DNA of 64,000 bases from JANMZO01 sp963763135 (GCA_963763135.1 CAVXNJ010000001.1:62001-126000); one strand, 5' to 3'; numbered from the stretch's first letter, positions 17,977-28,169 are shown. Notes: generated by a model not told the origin, from the letters alone. Numbers and translations: made by a program.

Positions 17977-18019
17977 GTTTGAACAGAAACCGACACATTG
18001 TGTCGGTTTCCGTTCAAAC
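17977..18019. promoter_or_regulatory. 43-bp near-perfect palindrome before the formate dehydrogenase genes
   Basis: Arms at 17977-17997 and 17999-18019 pair at 20 of 21 positions around a single central base; the arms begin GTTTGAAC and the centre reads GACACATTGTGTC. A further CGTTCAAA half-site occurs at 18028-18035, and the same octamer is in the right arm. It lies between the DUF4202 stop and the fdsG GTG. It may be an operator for the formate dehydrogenase operon, or a transcription terminator of the reductase operon; there is no T-run, which favours the operator view. Confidence 0.7.
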
Positions 18020-18089
18020 TGAGCCCGTTCAAAGGCTGTGTTGCGGTCTGGGCTTTGTTTGCACGTTCGTTCCACTAATCTCGTCCTCC

Positions 18090-20147
18090 GTGAACGCTTC
18101 GACGGTATCTCCGCACCTGGTCGCAATTGCCGAGAGCTACCGCGACGTGCCGGGTGGGCTGATTCCGGCGCTGCACGCCATCCAGCGCGAAGCGTCCTAC
18201 GTCGACTCGGTGCTCGTGCCCGTGCTGGCCGACGTGTTCAACCTTTCGGCGGCTGAAGTGCACGGAGTCGTCACCTTTTACAAGGACTTCCGTAATGCCA
18301 TGCCGGCCGGTCCGATCGTGCAGGTATGCCGGGCCGAAGCGTGCCAGGCGCGTGGCGGCGAAGCGGTTCACGCCCGTGCCGCGCAGCTTGTGGAGGCCGG
18401 GGCCGCCGTGGAACTCGACGACACGTTCTGCCTCGGCAACTGCGCACTCGGCCCATCGGTGGCCGTCGACGGTCGGGTCCACGCCCGGGTCGACCCGGTG
18501 GCGGTGGAAGCCATCATCGCGTCCGCCGCCCGCCACGACCACGCGCCCACCCCGATCGAGTCGACCGGCACCGGAACGGTCGTCTACGTTCCCCGGGACT
18601 CGGCCGCCCGGGCTGCAGGAGCCGACGCGGTGGCCGCGCTGATCGCCGCGCACCCGCACGTTCGCGTCGTCCGCAACGGATCGCGAGGCATGTTGTGGGC
18701 TGAGCCTCTCGTCGAAGTGATGACGCCGGAAGGCCGCGTGGCGTATGGCCCCGTTACCGAAACCGACGTCGCCAGCCTGATGGCAGCCGGGATGTTGACC
18801 GGGGGCGAGCATCGCCTGCGCCTGGGTCTCACGGAAGACATCTCGTGGATGAAACGACAGCAGCGCCTCACGTTCCGGCGGGTCGGGATCGTCGACCCCC
18901 GCTCGACCGACGATTTCCAGGCCCATGGCGGATTAAGCGGTCTGCGGGCGGCGTTGAAGATGACCCCGTCCGAAGTTCTGGCGGAAGTTACCGCATCGGG
19001 TCTGCGCGGCCGCGGCGGCGCGGCCTTCCCCACTGGCATCAAGTGGAGCACCGTCGCCGGAGCCCCGGGTACCACCAAGTACATCGTGTGCAACGCCGAC
19101 GAAGGCGACAGCGGAACCTTCGCTGACCGCATGCTGATGGAAGGCGATCCGCTGACCCTCGTGGAGGGCATGGCCATCGCCGGCTACGCCGTCGGCGCAG
19201 CCGAGGGTTACATCTACATCCGAAGCGAATATCCGGATGCGATCGCTGCCATGGAAGCGGCCATCCGCGCCGCCGAGGCCAAGGGTTGGCTGGGCGACCG
19301 GGTGCTCGGTCACGACTTCTCGTTCCGAATGCACGTGCGAGTGGGCGCCGGGGCCTACATCTGCGGCGAAGAAACCGCGATGCTGGAAAGTCTCGAAGGC
19401 CGTCGCGGTGTGGTGCGGGCCAAGCCCCCGTTGCCAGCACTGGTGGGCCTCTTCGGCAAACCGACCGTGGTGAACAACGTGATCTCACTGGCCACCGTGC
19501 CGATCATCCTCAGCGAGGGCGCAGCCGCCTACGAAACGTTCGGCACCGGCCGCAGCCGCGGCACGACCGTGCTGCAGCTCGCCGGCAACATTGCGCGGGG
19601 CGGCATCGTGGAGACGGCCTTCGGCATCACGCTCGGCGAGTTGGTCGACGACTTCGGTGGCGGCACGGAAACGGGCCGTCCGGTGAAGGCCGTGCAGGTC
19701 GGCGGTCCGCTCGGTGCCTACCTGCCCCGCGAGCAGTTCGGCCTGCCGATTGACTACGAGGCGTTCGCCGCGGCCAATGCTCTCGTCGGCCACGGCGGCG
19801 TGGTGGTCTTCGACGACACCGTCAACATGGCGGCCCAGGCCCGCTTCGCCATGGAGTTCTGCGCCCACGAGTCATGCGGCAAATGCACGCCGTGTCGCAT
19901 CGGTGCCGTACGCGGCGTCGAGGTCATCGACAAGATCCTCGCCGGTCACGATCGGGCGAAGAACATCGACCTGCTGGTTGACCTTTGCGACGTTATGGCC
20001 GATGGTTCACTGTGCGCCATGGGCGGCCTCACGCCGATGCCGGTCCGCAGCGCCCTGGCCCACTTCCCCGAGAGTTTTTTCTCCCCCGAGAGTTCCAGTC
20101 CCGACAGTCCCGAGAGTATCGATGCCCCCGAAGGAGCACTGCAATGA
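18090..20147 (+). CDS. Formate dehydrogenase FdsG-FdsB fusion (NADH-binding part)
   Basis: A 685-residue fusion of a NuoE-like and a NuoF-like subunit, the diaphorase part that passes formate electrons to NAD+. The FdsG part (~1-150) has the [2Fe-2S] cysteines in VCRAEACQARGG and FCLGNCALGPSVAV. The FdsB part has an N-terminal thioredoxin-like region, then the FMN/NADH sites GLRGRGGAAFPTGIKW and NADEGDSGTFADRMLMEGDP, CGEETAMLESLEGRRG, and the 4Fe-4S site HESCGKCTPCRIG. The GTG at 18090 is chosen because upstream in-frame sequence is the palindrome. The stop overlaps the fdsA start (ATGA). Separate FdsG and FdsB are usual in proteobacteria, so the fusion is notable though not unique. Confidence 0.93.
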   Translation: MNASTVSPHLVAIAESYRDVPGGLIPALHAIQREASYVDSVLVPVLADVFNLSAAEVHGVVTFYKDFRNAMPAGPIVQVCRAEACQARGGEAVHARAAQLVEAGAAVELDDTFCLGNCALGPSVAVDGRVHARVDPVAVEAIIASAARHDHAPTPIESTGTGTVVYVPRDSAARAAGADAVAALIAAHPHVRVVRNGSRGMLWAEPLVEVMTPEGRVAYGPVTETDVASLMAAGMLTGGEHRLRLGLTEDISWMKRQQRLTFRRVGIVDPRSTDDFQAHGGLSGLRAALKMTPSEVLAEVTASGLRGRGGAAFPTGIKWSTVAGAPGTTKYIVCNADEGDSGTFADRMLMEGDPLTLVEGMAIAGYAVGAAEGYIYIRSEYPDAIAAMEAAIRAAEAKGWLGDRVLGHDFSFRMHVRVGAGAYICGEETAMLESLEGRRGVVRAKPPLPALVGLFGKPTVVNNVISLATVPIILSEGAAAYETFGTGRSRGTTVLQLAGNIARGGIVETAFGITLGELVDDFGGGTETGRPVKAVQVGGPLGAYLPREQFGLPIDYEAFAAANALVGHGGVVVFDDTVNMAAQARFAMEFCAHESCGKCTPCRIGAVRGVEVIDKILAGHDRAKNIDLLVDLCDVMADGSLCAMGGLTPMPVRSALAHFPESFFSPESSSPDSPESIDAPEGALQ

Positions 20148-23077
20148 CGTTCGTCGAAGAACACGATCTCGGCACGCCCGCCCCCGACCGTCATCTGCGG
20201 GAAGGACTCGCGGCCACCGTCGACGTCATCATCGACGGGCAGTCAGTCTCGGTCGTCGAAGGAACCTCGATCATGCGCGCCGCTGCGCTCGCCGGCGTCG
20301 ACGTGCCGAAGCTATGTGCAACCGACCGGCTCGACGCGTTCGGTTCGTGCCGTCTTTGCGTTGTCGAGATCGACGGACGCAAGGGCACCCCGGCTTCGTG
20401 CACCACGCCTTGTACGCCGGGCATGTCGGTCACGACGCAGTCACCGAAGCTCGAGAAGCTTCGCCGTGGCGTCATGGAGCTCTACATCTCCGACCATCCG
20501 CTCGACTGTCTGACGTGTGCGGCCAACGGCGACTGCGAATTGCAGGACATGGCCGGTGCGGTTGGCCTTCGCGACGTCCGCTATGGCTATGCCGGCGAGA
20601 ACCACCTCGGCATGGAGAAGGACACGTCGAATCCGTACTTCACGTTCGACACGTCGAAGTGCATCGTATGTTCACGTTGTGTTCGCGCCTGCGAAGAAGT
20701 GCAGGGCACATTCGCACTCACAATCGCCGGTCGCGGTTTCGGCTCACGAGTCAACGCCGGTGCGGGTGGCTCGTTCATGGAGTCCGACTGCGTGTCGTGC
20801 GGCGCGTGCGTGCAGGTCTGCCCGACCGCAACACTCACCGAGAACACCGTCATCGAACTCGGCCAGCCACGTAGAAGCGTACTTACTACGTGCGCTTACT
20901 GTGGTGTCGGCTGCTCGTTCAAGGCGGAGATGCAGGGCGAGACCGTCGTTCGTATGACCCCATACAAAGATGGCGGCGCGAACGAGGGCCACTCATGCGT
21001 GAAGGGCCGCTTCGCCTGGGGCTACGCCACGCACCCCGACCGGGTCCTCGACCCGATGATTCGCGAATCGATCAACGATGAATGGCGCGTCGTATCGTGG
21101 GACGAAGCCATCACCTACGCCGCCACCCGATTGAAGGACATTCAAGCCCGGCACGGGCAAGCCTCGATCGGCGGCATCACATCGTCGCGTTGCACGAACG
21201 AAGAGGTCTTCGCCGTGCAAAAGCTGGTGCGGGCCGGGTTCGGCAACAACAACGTCGACACGTGCGCCCGGGTGTGCCACTCCCCAACCGGCTTCGGCCT
21301 CAACCGGGCCTTCGGCACGTCCGCCGGCACGCAGGACTTCAAGTCGGTGGAGTCCGCCGACGTCGTGCTGCTCATCGGCGCGAACCCGACCGACGCGCAC
21401 CCGGTGTTCGCCTCGCGCATGAAGAAGCGTCTCCGTGAGGGTGCGAAGCTGATCGTCGTCGACCCCCGCCGGATCGAGCTCGTACGCACGCCGCACATCG
21501 AGGCATCGCATTTCCTGCAGCTGCGTCCGGGCACCAACGTGGCCGTGGTTAACGCGCTCGCTCACGTGATCGTGACCGAGGATCTCGTCGACCACCGCTT
21601 CGTAACCGAGCGGTGCGATCCGGTCGACTTCACCGCATGGGCCGACTTCGTGGCCCGCCCGGAGAACAGCCCCGAGGCCACGGAGATCCACACCGGTGTT
21701 CCGGCTGCTGCGATACGCGACGCTGCCCGACTGTACGCAACCGGTGGCAACGGTGCGATCTACTACGGCCTCGGCGTGACCGAGCACAGCCAGGGTTCCA
21801 CCATGGTTATGGGCATGGCCAACCTCGCCATGGCGACGGGCAACCTCGGCCGCGATGGTGTGGGCGTCAATCCACTGCGCGGTCAGAACAACGTGCAGGG
21901 CTCGTGCGACATGGGCTCCTTTCCGCATGAACTCGCCGGCTATCGCCACGTCAGCAACGACGCGACCCGGGCCATGTTCGAAGACATGTGGGGCGTCACC
22001 ATCCAGTCGGAACCCGGCCTTCGCATCCCGAACATGTTCGACGCCGCGATCGACGGTCACTTCAAGGGCCTGTTCGTGCAGGGCGAAGACATCGCCCAGT
22101 CCGACCCCAACACTGTGCATGTCGTAAGCGCGCTTAAGTCTTTGGAACTGCTGATCGTGCAGGACCTGTTCGTGAACGAGACCGCGAAGTTCGCGCACGT
22201 CTTCTTCCCCGGCACCTCGTTCCTCGAAAAGGACGGCACGTTCACCAACGCCGAACGCCGTATCAACCGGGTGCGACCGGTTATGCGTCCTCGCAACGGC
22301 CGTCAGGAATGGGAGGTCGTGTGCGACCTCGCGGAAGCGCTCGGGGTCAAGATGCACTGGGACAACTCGGCGCAGATCATGGACGAGATCGCCGCCCTCA
22401 CTCCGACGTTCGCCGGCGTGTCGTTCGCGAAGCTCGACGAGGTCGGTAGTGTCCAGTGGCCCTGCAACGACGCCAGCCCACTCGGCACGCCGATCATGCA
22501 CCAGGGCGGTTTCGTGCGCGGTCTCGGCCGGTTCACCAACACGCCGTACCTGCCCACCGAAGAGAAGTCGACCCGCCGCTTCCCGCTGCTGCTTACGACC
22601 GGCCGCATTCTGAGCCAGTACAACGTGGGCGCGCAGACCCGCCGCACCGAGAACTCGCAGTGGCACGGCGAGGACATCCTCGAGTTGCACCCGGCCGACG
22701 CCGAGGAGCGCGGCATCCGCGACGGCGACGAGGTCACCCTCGCCTCACGCGTCGGCGCCACCACGCTTCACGCGATCGTGTCCGACCGCATGCTGCAGGG
22801 GGTCGTGTACACGACGTTCCATCACCCGGTCAGCGGTGCGAACGTGGTCACCACCGAGTGGTCCGACTGGGCGACGAACTGCCCCGAGTACAAGGTCACC
22901 GCCGTTCAGGTCACGCCCGGGCACACCGCCGCGACGGTCGAGATCGATCACCCCGAGCACCGACTCAGCGCTCTCGTGCGCATGGCCAACCAGATTGCCG
23001 CGTCAATTCGACAAGATCGACCCCGCCACGGCCGTGACCGCCACCGCAACCCACCTGTCGTCGTTCTGGGAAATTGA
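20144..23077 (+). CDS. fdsA: Molybdenum-dependent formate dehydrogenase alpha subunit
   Basis: Catalytic subunit oxidising formate to CO2. Order of domains: N-terminal [2Fe-2S] ferredoxin (LCATDRLDAFGSCRLCVVE ... CTTPCTPG), the His/Cys cluster HPLDCLTCAANGDCELQ, two 4Fe-4S motifs (CIVCSRCVRACEE and CVSCGACVQVCPT), the Mo-bisPGD domain cluster TCAYCGVGCSFKAE, the active-site segment NNNVDTCARVCHSPTG with Cys in place of selenocysteine, and a C-terminal cofactor-binding domain (TGRILSQYN ... PEYKVTAVQV). The ATG at 20144 overlaps fdsGB by 4 bp. The last ~35 residues after VTAVQV are odd: they read into the delta subunit and then a shifted frame, so the true end is probably lost. Confidence 0.93.
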   Translation: MTFVEEHDLGTPAPDRHLREGLAATVDVIIDGQSVSVVEGTSIMRAAALAGVDVPKLCATDRLDAFGSCRLCVVEIDGRKGTPASCTTPCTPGMSVTTQSPKLEKLRRGVMELYISDHPLDCLTCAANGDCELQDMAGAVGLRDVRYGYAGENHLGMEKDTSNPYFTFDTSKCIVCSRCVRACEEVQGTFALTIAGRGFGSRVNAGAGGSFMESDCVSCGACVQVCPTATLTENTVIELGQPRRSVLTTCAYCGVGCSFKAEMQGETVVRMTPYKDGGANEGHSCVKGRFAWGYATHPDRVLDPMIRESINDEWRVVSWDEAITYAATRLKDIQARHGQASIGGITSSRCTNEEVFAVQKLVRAGFGNNNVDTCARVCHSPTGFGLNRAFGTSAGTQDFKSVESADVVLLIGANPTDAHPVFASRMKKRLREGAKLIVVDPRRIELVRTPHIEASHFLQLRPGTNVAVVNALAHVIVTEDLVDHRFVTERCDPVDFTAWADFVARPENSPEATEIHTGVPAAAIRDAARLYATGGNGAIYYGLGVTEHSQGSTMVMGMANLAMATGNLGRDGVGVNPLRGQNNVQGSCDMGSFPHELAGYRHVSNDATRAMFEDMWGVTIQSEPGLRIPNMFDAAIDGHFKGLFVQGEDIAQSDPNTVHVVSALKSLELLIVQDLFVNETAKFAHVFFPGTSFLEKDGTFTNAERRINRVRPVMRPRNGRQEWEVVCDLAEALGVKMHWDNSAQIMDEIAALTPTFAGVSFAKLDEVGSVQWPCNDASPLGTPIMHQGGFVRGLGRFTNTPYLPTEEKSTRRFPLLLTTGRILSQYNVGAQTRRTENSQWHGEDILELHPADAEERGIRDGDEVTLASRVGATTLHAIVSDRMLQGVVYTTFHHPVSGANVVTTEWSDWATNCPEYKVTAVQVTPGHTAATVEIDHPEHRLSALVRMANQIAASIRQDRPRHGRDRHRNPPVVVLGN

Positions 23078-23174
23078 TATGCGCACGGACCTTGCTGCCG
23101 CCCTCGATGGCGGCACGGTCACCGTTGATCGGATCGTCATCGACGCGATGGCCTCCCTAACCGTCCCGGCGTGA
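22976..23174 (+). pseudogene. fdsD: Formate dehydrogenase delta subunit, frameshifted and run on from FdsA
   Basis: Small chaperone-like subunit of FdsABG. In the fdsA frame the sequence reads LVRMANQIAA, the FdsD start signature; removing one T at 23003 continues it as QFDKIDPATAVTATATHLSSFWEIDMRTDL, matching the family's 'HL..FW.pRMR..L' end, and stops at 23172-23174. No stop separates FdsA from this segment, so it is either a natural fusion with one frameshift or two separate genes with sequence errors. Confidence 0.75.
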
Positions 23175-23200
23175 AACACATTGAGACCGGGGCCAATCAA

Positions 23201-25059
23201 TCAGTGAGCGCCGATCAGGCAACTCACGTCCGCTGCCGCCATCGGCCGCCCGTAGAAGAACCCTTGGGCGCCTTCACATCCGATGAACCGTATGCGTTCG
23301 TGTTGTCCTTTTGTTTCGACACCCTCGGCGACCACGGACAGACCGAGCACGTGTGACAGCGTCGTTATGGCCTCGACGATGGTGCCCGCCGTTGGAGACT
23401 CGATCATGTCGGATATGAAGCTCTGATCGATCTTGACAATGTCGATCGGCAACCGGCGCAAGTAACTGAGCGATGAGAATCCGGTGCCGAAATCATCAAG
23501 CGCCAACCGCACCCCCAACGCCTTCATTTGCCGGAGAACGGTCATCGCTCGCTCGCTGTCTTCAATCAGAACGTTCTCGGTCATTTCCAGGATAATTTGG
23601 CTTGGGTCCGTTCCCTCCGCGCCGATCGCCGAGGCAAGAGCATTAGCTGAAACCTGGGCTGACGACCTGTCGGCCGGAGATATTCACCGCCAGGTTCATG
23701 GGGCGATTCGGATGGTCCTTCCGCCATTGCGAATGGTCACGACATGCTCGCTGGAGAATCCACGCGCCGATGTCGTAGATGAGCCCACCCTCCTCCGCGT
23801 GCTCGATCAGCAAGGTTGGCGCCACGTTTCCACGGACCCGATGGCTCCATCGCACCAGTGCTTCGACCCCGGTAACAACCTTGTCGGCCGTACGGACAAT
23901 CGGCTGGTAGGCGACATCCAACGCGTTGCGCTCCAATGCCGTGCGCAGGTCAGAGTTGAACCGGGCCCGGTCCGAGGATCTGATTCTCGCAGCCATATCC
24001 GCCACTTGGTGGGAGGCGCCCCCGTTGTGTTTCGCCTTGTACATCGCCGAGTCGGCGTGAACGAGGAGCTCCTCCGACACCCGCTCCCCCGGGCCGGCAA
24101 ATGCGACCCCGATGCTTGCGGTGACAAAGAGTTCCAAACCGTCGAGCAGGAAGCCCGTCGTAAATGAGCGGGTAATTCTTCGAGCTAGGACCTCGGCGTC
24201 GTCGGGACCGTGCAGGTCCTCGCACAGGAACACGAACTCGTCGCCGGCGACCCGAGCGAGCGTATCGCCGGGACGCACTAGCCCGGAAAGTCGATCGGCC
24301 ACGGCGATCAGGAGTTGGTCACCGGCCTGATGTCCGTAGTGGTCGTTGATGAATTTGAAGCCGTCGAGATCAGCAAACAGAATCGCTGCACTTCGTCCGT
24401 GAGCGGTTGGCGCGCTTCGCCGCGTGGTCGATTCGTTCCTTGAGCAACTGACGGTTCGGAAGTCCCGTGAGGGTGTCGTGGAGCGCTCCGTGCTTGAACC
24501 GCTCAGAGGCTTCGTGCGCATTGGTTCGAGCCTGCGCGTTCAGCAGGTACGCAGTTACAACGTCGGCCAACGTCTGCGCCGCGACAAGATCTCCGACGTC
24601 GAGAGGTCCCGGGGTGTCACGGTAGAGATCGAGTGCCCCGATGCATCCACCGTCGTGTCGCAAGGGGAAGGTGAAGACCGCCGCCAACCCTGCGGCCATT
24701 GCTGGAACGGAAAAGAGCGGGAAACGATGGTCGGTCGAGAGGTCGGGGATGGCCACGGCTTCGCTGGTCTCGTACGCCAGCAGGCAGGGGCCATGCCCCA
24801 CCTCAGACTGCAATTGTTCGTACCGCAAAGCAACATCATTCGATGCTGCGATGTAGTGCGGGTGGGTGCCATCGGAAATCAATGTGACTCCCGCTGCCGT
24901 CACCGGCAAAATCTCGACAATGCGAGCCACCAAACGGTCCAAAATCCCTTGAATGGAGAAATCCGTAATAAGCGTACGAGCAAACTCGCTCAATACAGCC
25001 GTCAGCTTGCCCTCATGGACCATGATCGCCGATCGCTTCGTCGTCGTTATCCCGCGCAT
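23201..25059 (-). pseudogene. GAF-GGDEF-EAL cyclic-di-GMP protein with two frameshifts
   Basis: Read on the minus strand from about 25059 (a start at 25023, MVHEGKLTAV, is also possible). Domain order: N-terminal GAF (~25-165, with VGHGPCLLAYETSEAVAIPDL), GGDEF (HDTLTGLPNRQLLKERI; ADLDGFKFINDHYGHQAGDQLL; signature VAGDEFVF, one step from GGDEF), then EAL (TGVEALVRWSH, VNISGRQ, ALDDFGTGFSSLSYLRRLP, VAEGVET). The frame changes near 24400-24415, just before the GGDEF strand, and near 23643-23650, just after VNISGRQ. Synthesis and breakdown of c-di-GMP would be linked if the chain is intact. It converges on the formate dehydrogenase operon, 26 bp away. Confidence 0.85.
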
Positions 25060-25297
25060 GGTCCGGACGGGCTCACGGAAGGCCCCGTGATGACAGAACT
25101 ATACCCATTTTTGAGGATTTTGCCTAGAGATTCGGCCTCAAAACCAGGGAACCTCCACGTCTCCCCAACTTCGCAATCCGGTGAGCGAACCAGGTCGCTT
25201 TTGCCGCGCCAAAGCGTCGTCACGCGCACCCGACATTTAATTAATATGTATACAGATTTTTTTCACCATCGTTGGCGACGACCGCCCAACAAGCTCC

Positions 25298-26653
25298 TTA
25301 CAGCAGGATGGGCGTCGCCTGGTCAAGGACGGCGGCAAAGCGATCGATGATGCTGTCGATCACCGCTGCGTCGCTGATGAGCGGTGGAGCGAACAGCAGC
25401 CAGTCGCCGAAGAGGCCCCCGTTCTGGCGTCGGGAGTAGAGGAGCAGACCATGGTCGAGCCCGATCTGCAGCAGGGTCGCACCGGGGTCGACCGATGCGG
25501 GAAACTTCGCCGCAGTAGCTTTGTCGGCCACGAGTTCAACGGCCCTGAGCAATCCCCGCCCGCGAACATCGCCGATCAGCGGCGACGCCTCGCCTAGTCG
25601 CTGAAGCCCATCGGCCAGGCGCTCGCCAACCTGTACCGCTTGGTTCACGAGGTCTCGCTCGACGATCTCATCGAGCACTGCGCCGCCGGCCGCACACGCC
25701 ATCGGACAGGCGTCGTACGAGTGGGAAACCACGAAGCCGGTGGAGTCGGCCAGTTCATCGGCAATCTGAGCCGAGGTCAGCACCGCTCCGAGCGGCGCGT
25801 ATCCCGCACCCAGGCCCTTCGCCAGCGTGATCATGTCGGGCCGCGCCGTTGGATCGTGGTGTGCGACGAAATTCGCTCCCGTGCGAAACGCGGTGACGAC
25901 TTCGTCGTATACGAGCGCGATACCGAACCGATCACAAAGCGCTCGCGCTCCGGGCAGGAAGGAAGGATCGGGCACGTTCACGCCGGTGGCCTGACCGCCG
26001 ATCGGCTCGAGCACGAACGCAAGCACGTTCTCGGGGCCGAGTCGTTCGATTGACTCGACCAGGGCGGCCAACGAATCGGTCGCCGCATCGAAGGCACTCT
26101 TCGCCCGGTATGTCAGCGGAGCCGGGATTCTCGTCGCTTCGACCGAGAGCGCACCCCACAACGCGGACACACCAACGTCACCATTCATGCTCAGGGTTTG
26201 CACCGTGGCTCCGTGGTAGCCCGGCATGAGCGTGATGATCTTCGACCGACTCGTCTCACCGCTGGCCACGGCTAACGCACGCAACATCTTCACGGCCATC
26301 TCGTTGGCTTCGGAGCCTCCAGAGGTCAGGTGGACCCGTTCGAAACCCGGACCGGCGAGGTGCGAAAGACGCGCCGAAAGATCAGCGTTCGCCTGGTGCC
26401 GGGTCGAACGAGAGTAGGTGTACGTGAGGCGACGACCCTGCTCCAGCATCGCGGCAAGAACTCGTTCATTCCCCTGGCCCACCGAAGCCAGGAAGGGCCC
26501 GGAACACACGTCGATGAGTTCGCGCCCTCGATCGTCGGTCAGCATTACACCGGACCCGGACACGATCGTCGGCATCGTTGCGGCCGCCGCTCTCGGAAAG
26601 AACGCATCCTGGGTGTTCCCGTCGTTCGTCCACCACTGCTGCTGTCGATCCAT
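25298..26653 (-). CDS. Class III PLP-dependent aminotransferase
   Basis: 451 residues of the omega-amino acid/GABA transaminase fold group. Seen: GSGVMLTDDRGRELIDVCSG, LTSGGSEANEMAVKM (cofactor phosphate loop), PGYHGATVQTLS, VLEPIGGQATGVNVP, YDEVVTAFRTG (PLP Asp), ITLAKGLGAGYAPLGAVL with the Schiff-base Lys, and SHSYDACPMACAAG. The closest look is to amine/beta-alanine or taurine-like transaminases; the substrate is unknown. It is divergent from metY and the two share ~200 bp of upstream sequence. Confidence 0.9.
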   Translation of the reverse strand: MDRQQQWWTNDGNTQDAFFPRAAAATMPTIVSGSGVMLTDDRGRELIDVCSGPFLASVGQGNERVLAAMLEQGRRLTYTYSRSTRHQANADLSARLSHLAGPGFERVHLTSGGSEANEMAVKMLRALAVASGETSRSKIITLMPGYHGATVQTLSMNGDVGVSALWGALSVEATRIPAPLTYRAKSAFDAATDSLAALVESIERLGPENVLAFVLEPIGGQATGVNVPDPSFLPGARALCDRFGIALVYDEVVTAFRTGANFVAHHDPTARPDMITLAKGLGAGYAPLGAVLTSAQIADELADSTGFVVSHSYDACPMACAAGGAVLDEIVERDLVNQAVQVGERLADGLQRLGEASPLIGDVRGRGLLRAVELVADKATAAKFPASVDPGATLLQIGLDHGLLLYSRRQNGGLFGDWLLFAPPLISDAAVIDSIIDRFAAVLDQATPILL

Positions 26654-26855
26654 GCCCTGACGTTAATGGCCGGCAAATCGCGCCCCTCGAATGTTTCCCC
26701 CGCATTCGATCCCCGTTCGGCGATCTCTTAGGCTGCCTGTCGGAATTCCACACTCACCTCATCTCGGCAACCCGCACCACCGATTCCCGACGAATTCAGT
26801 CAACAATTCGGGTAGTGTGGCCGGCGTCACCGTGACGCTTCGAAAGGACCTACCC

Positions 26856-28169
26856 ATGACCGACCGCCCGGGCTTTGAGACTCTGCAGATCCACGCCGGC
26901 CAGACCCCCGATTCGGCGACGTCATCACGCGCCGTTCCGATCTACCAGACCACCTCGTACACGTTCCGCGACACAACGCACGCCGCAAACCTGTTCGGAC
27001 TGGCTGAGGTCGGCAACATCTACACGCGCATCATGAACCCGACCCAGGGTGTGTTCGAAGCCCGCGTCGCTGCGCTCGAAGGAGCACCCGACACCGCGAT
27101 CGGCCTACCCGGCGCGTTGGCCGTGGCCTCGGGCCAAGCCGCAGAAACACTGGCGATTCTCAACCTGGCCGAAGCGGGCAGCCACATCGTGGCATCGGCG
27201 GCACTCTACGGTGGCACCTACAACCTGCTCCACTACACGCTACCGAAGCTCGGCATCGAGACCACATTCATCGACGATCCCGATGACCTCGACGCGTGGG
27301 CCGCCGCGGTTCGCCCGAACACCAAGGCCTTCTACGGCGAAGTGATCGGCAACCCGCGCAACGACGTGCTCGATATCGAAGGCATTTCGAAGATCGCCCA
27401 CGCCAATGGCGTTCCCCTGATCGTCGACAACACCGTGCCTTCACCCTGGCTCATTCGCCCACTCCAGTGGGGCGCCGACATTGTCGTGCACTCCGCCACG
27501 AAGTTCATCGGCGGCCACGGCACGTCAATCGGCGGCGTGATCGTCGACGGTGGCTCCTTCGACTTCTCGGCCTCCGGCAAGTTCCCCGGCTTTACCGAGC
27601 CCGACCCCAGCTACCACGGCCTGCAGTACTGGCCCGCTCTCGGGCCGGGTGCCTTCATCATCAAGGCCCGCGTGCAACTCCTGCGTGACCTCGGCGCTGC
27701 CGTCACGCCGTTCAACTCGTTCATGTTCCTGCAAGGCCTCGAAACGCTGAGCCTGCGCCTCGAGCGCCACAACCAGAACGCACAGAAGGTCGCCGAGTTC
27801 CTGTCATCGCATGCCCAGGTCGAGTCCGTACAGTACGCCGGCCTCCCGACCTCACGCTGGCATGAGCGGGCGAAGAAGTACAGCGAGGGTCGGGGCTTTG
27901 CGTCCGTGCCAGCGTTCATCATCAAGGGTGGCGCGGAAGCCGGGCGTAAGTTCGTTGAAGGGCTCAAGTTGCACAGCCACGTCGCGAACATCGGCGACGT
28001 CCGCAGCCTGGCGATCCACCCCGCCACCACGACTCACAGCCAGCTGAGCGAGGCCGAGCAGAAGGCTACGGGCGTCGATCCCGGCCTCGTCCGCCTATCG
28101 GTCGGCCTCGAGACCATCACCGACATCATCGCCGACCTCGAGATCGGTTTCGCCGCCGCCAACGCCTGA
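26856..28169 (+). CDS. metY: O-acetylhomoserine sulfhydrylase
   Basis: PLP enzyme joining O-acetylhomoserine with sulfide (homocysteine) or a related thiol. The 437 residues fit the long MetY form rather than shorter cystathionine gamma-synthases. Seen: FETLQIHAGQTPDSAT, YQTTSYTFRD, NIYTRIMNPT, ALEGA ... ASGQAAETLAILN, VDNTVPSPWLIRPLQWGADIVVHSATKFIGGHGTSIGG (Lys for PLP). The ATG at 26856 is preceded by AAAGGA. Sulfide from the reductase operon could feed it (inference). I do not see a SAM riboswitch in the upstream ~200 bp. Confidence 0.94.
   Translation: MTDRPGFETLQIHAGQTPDSATSSRAVPIYQTTSYTFRDTTHAANLFGLAEVGNIYTRIMNPTQGVFEARVAALEGAPDTAIGLPGALAVASGQAAETLAILNLAEAGSHIVASAALYGGTYNLLHYTLPKLGIETTFIDDPDDLDAWAAAVRPNTKAFYGEVIGNPRNDVLDIEGISKIAHANGVPLIVDNTVPSPWLIRPLQWGADIVVHSATKFIGGHGTSIGGVIVDGGSFDFSASGKFPGFTEPDPSYHGLQYWPALGPGAFIIKARVQLLRDLGAAVTPFNSFMFLQGLETLSLRLERHNQNAQKVAEFLSSHAQVESVQYAGLPTSRWHERAKKYSEGRGFASVPAFIIKGGAEAGRKFVEGLKLHSHVANIGDVRSLAIHPATTTHSQLSEAEQKATGVDPGLVRLSVGLETITDIIADLEIGFAAANA

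Noticed and set aside
16873..18126. 417-residue minus-strand open frame over the reductase and DUF4202
   Set aside because: Shadow of conserved plus-strand genes, and it crosses the long palindrome and two operons.
20993..22690. 565-residue open frame antisense to fdsA
   Set aside because: Its residue make-up (Arg, His, Val, Glu-rich, no recognisable motif) is what GC-rich DNA gives opposite a real gene; fdsA shows conserved motifs through the same region.
26654..26855. Possible SAM riboswitch before metY
   Set aside because: Methionine genes often have one, but I could not find a SAM-I or SAM-II core pattern by eye in this gap.
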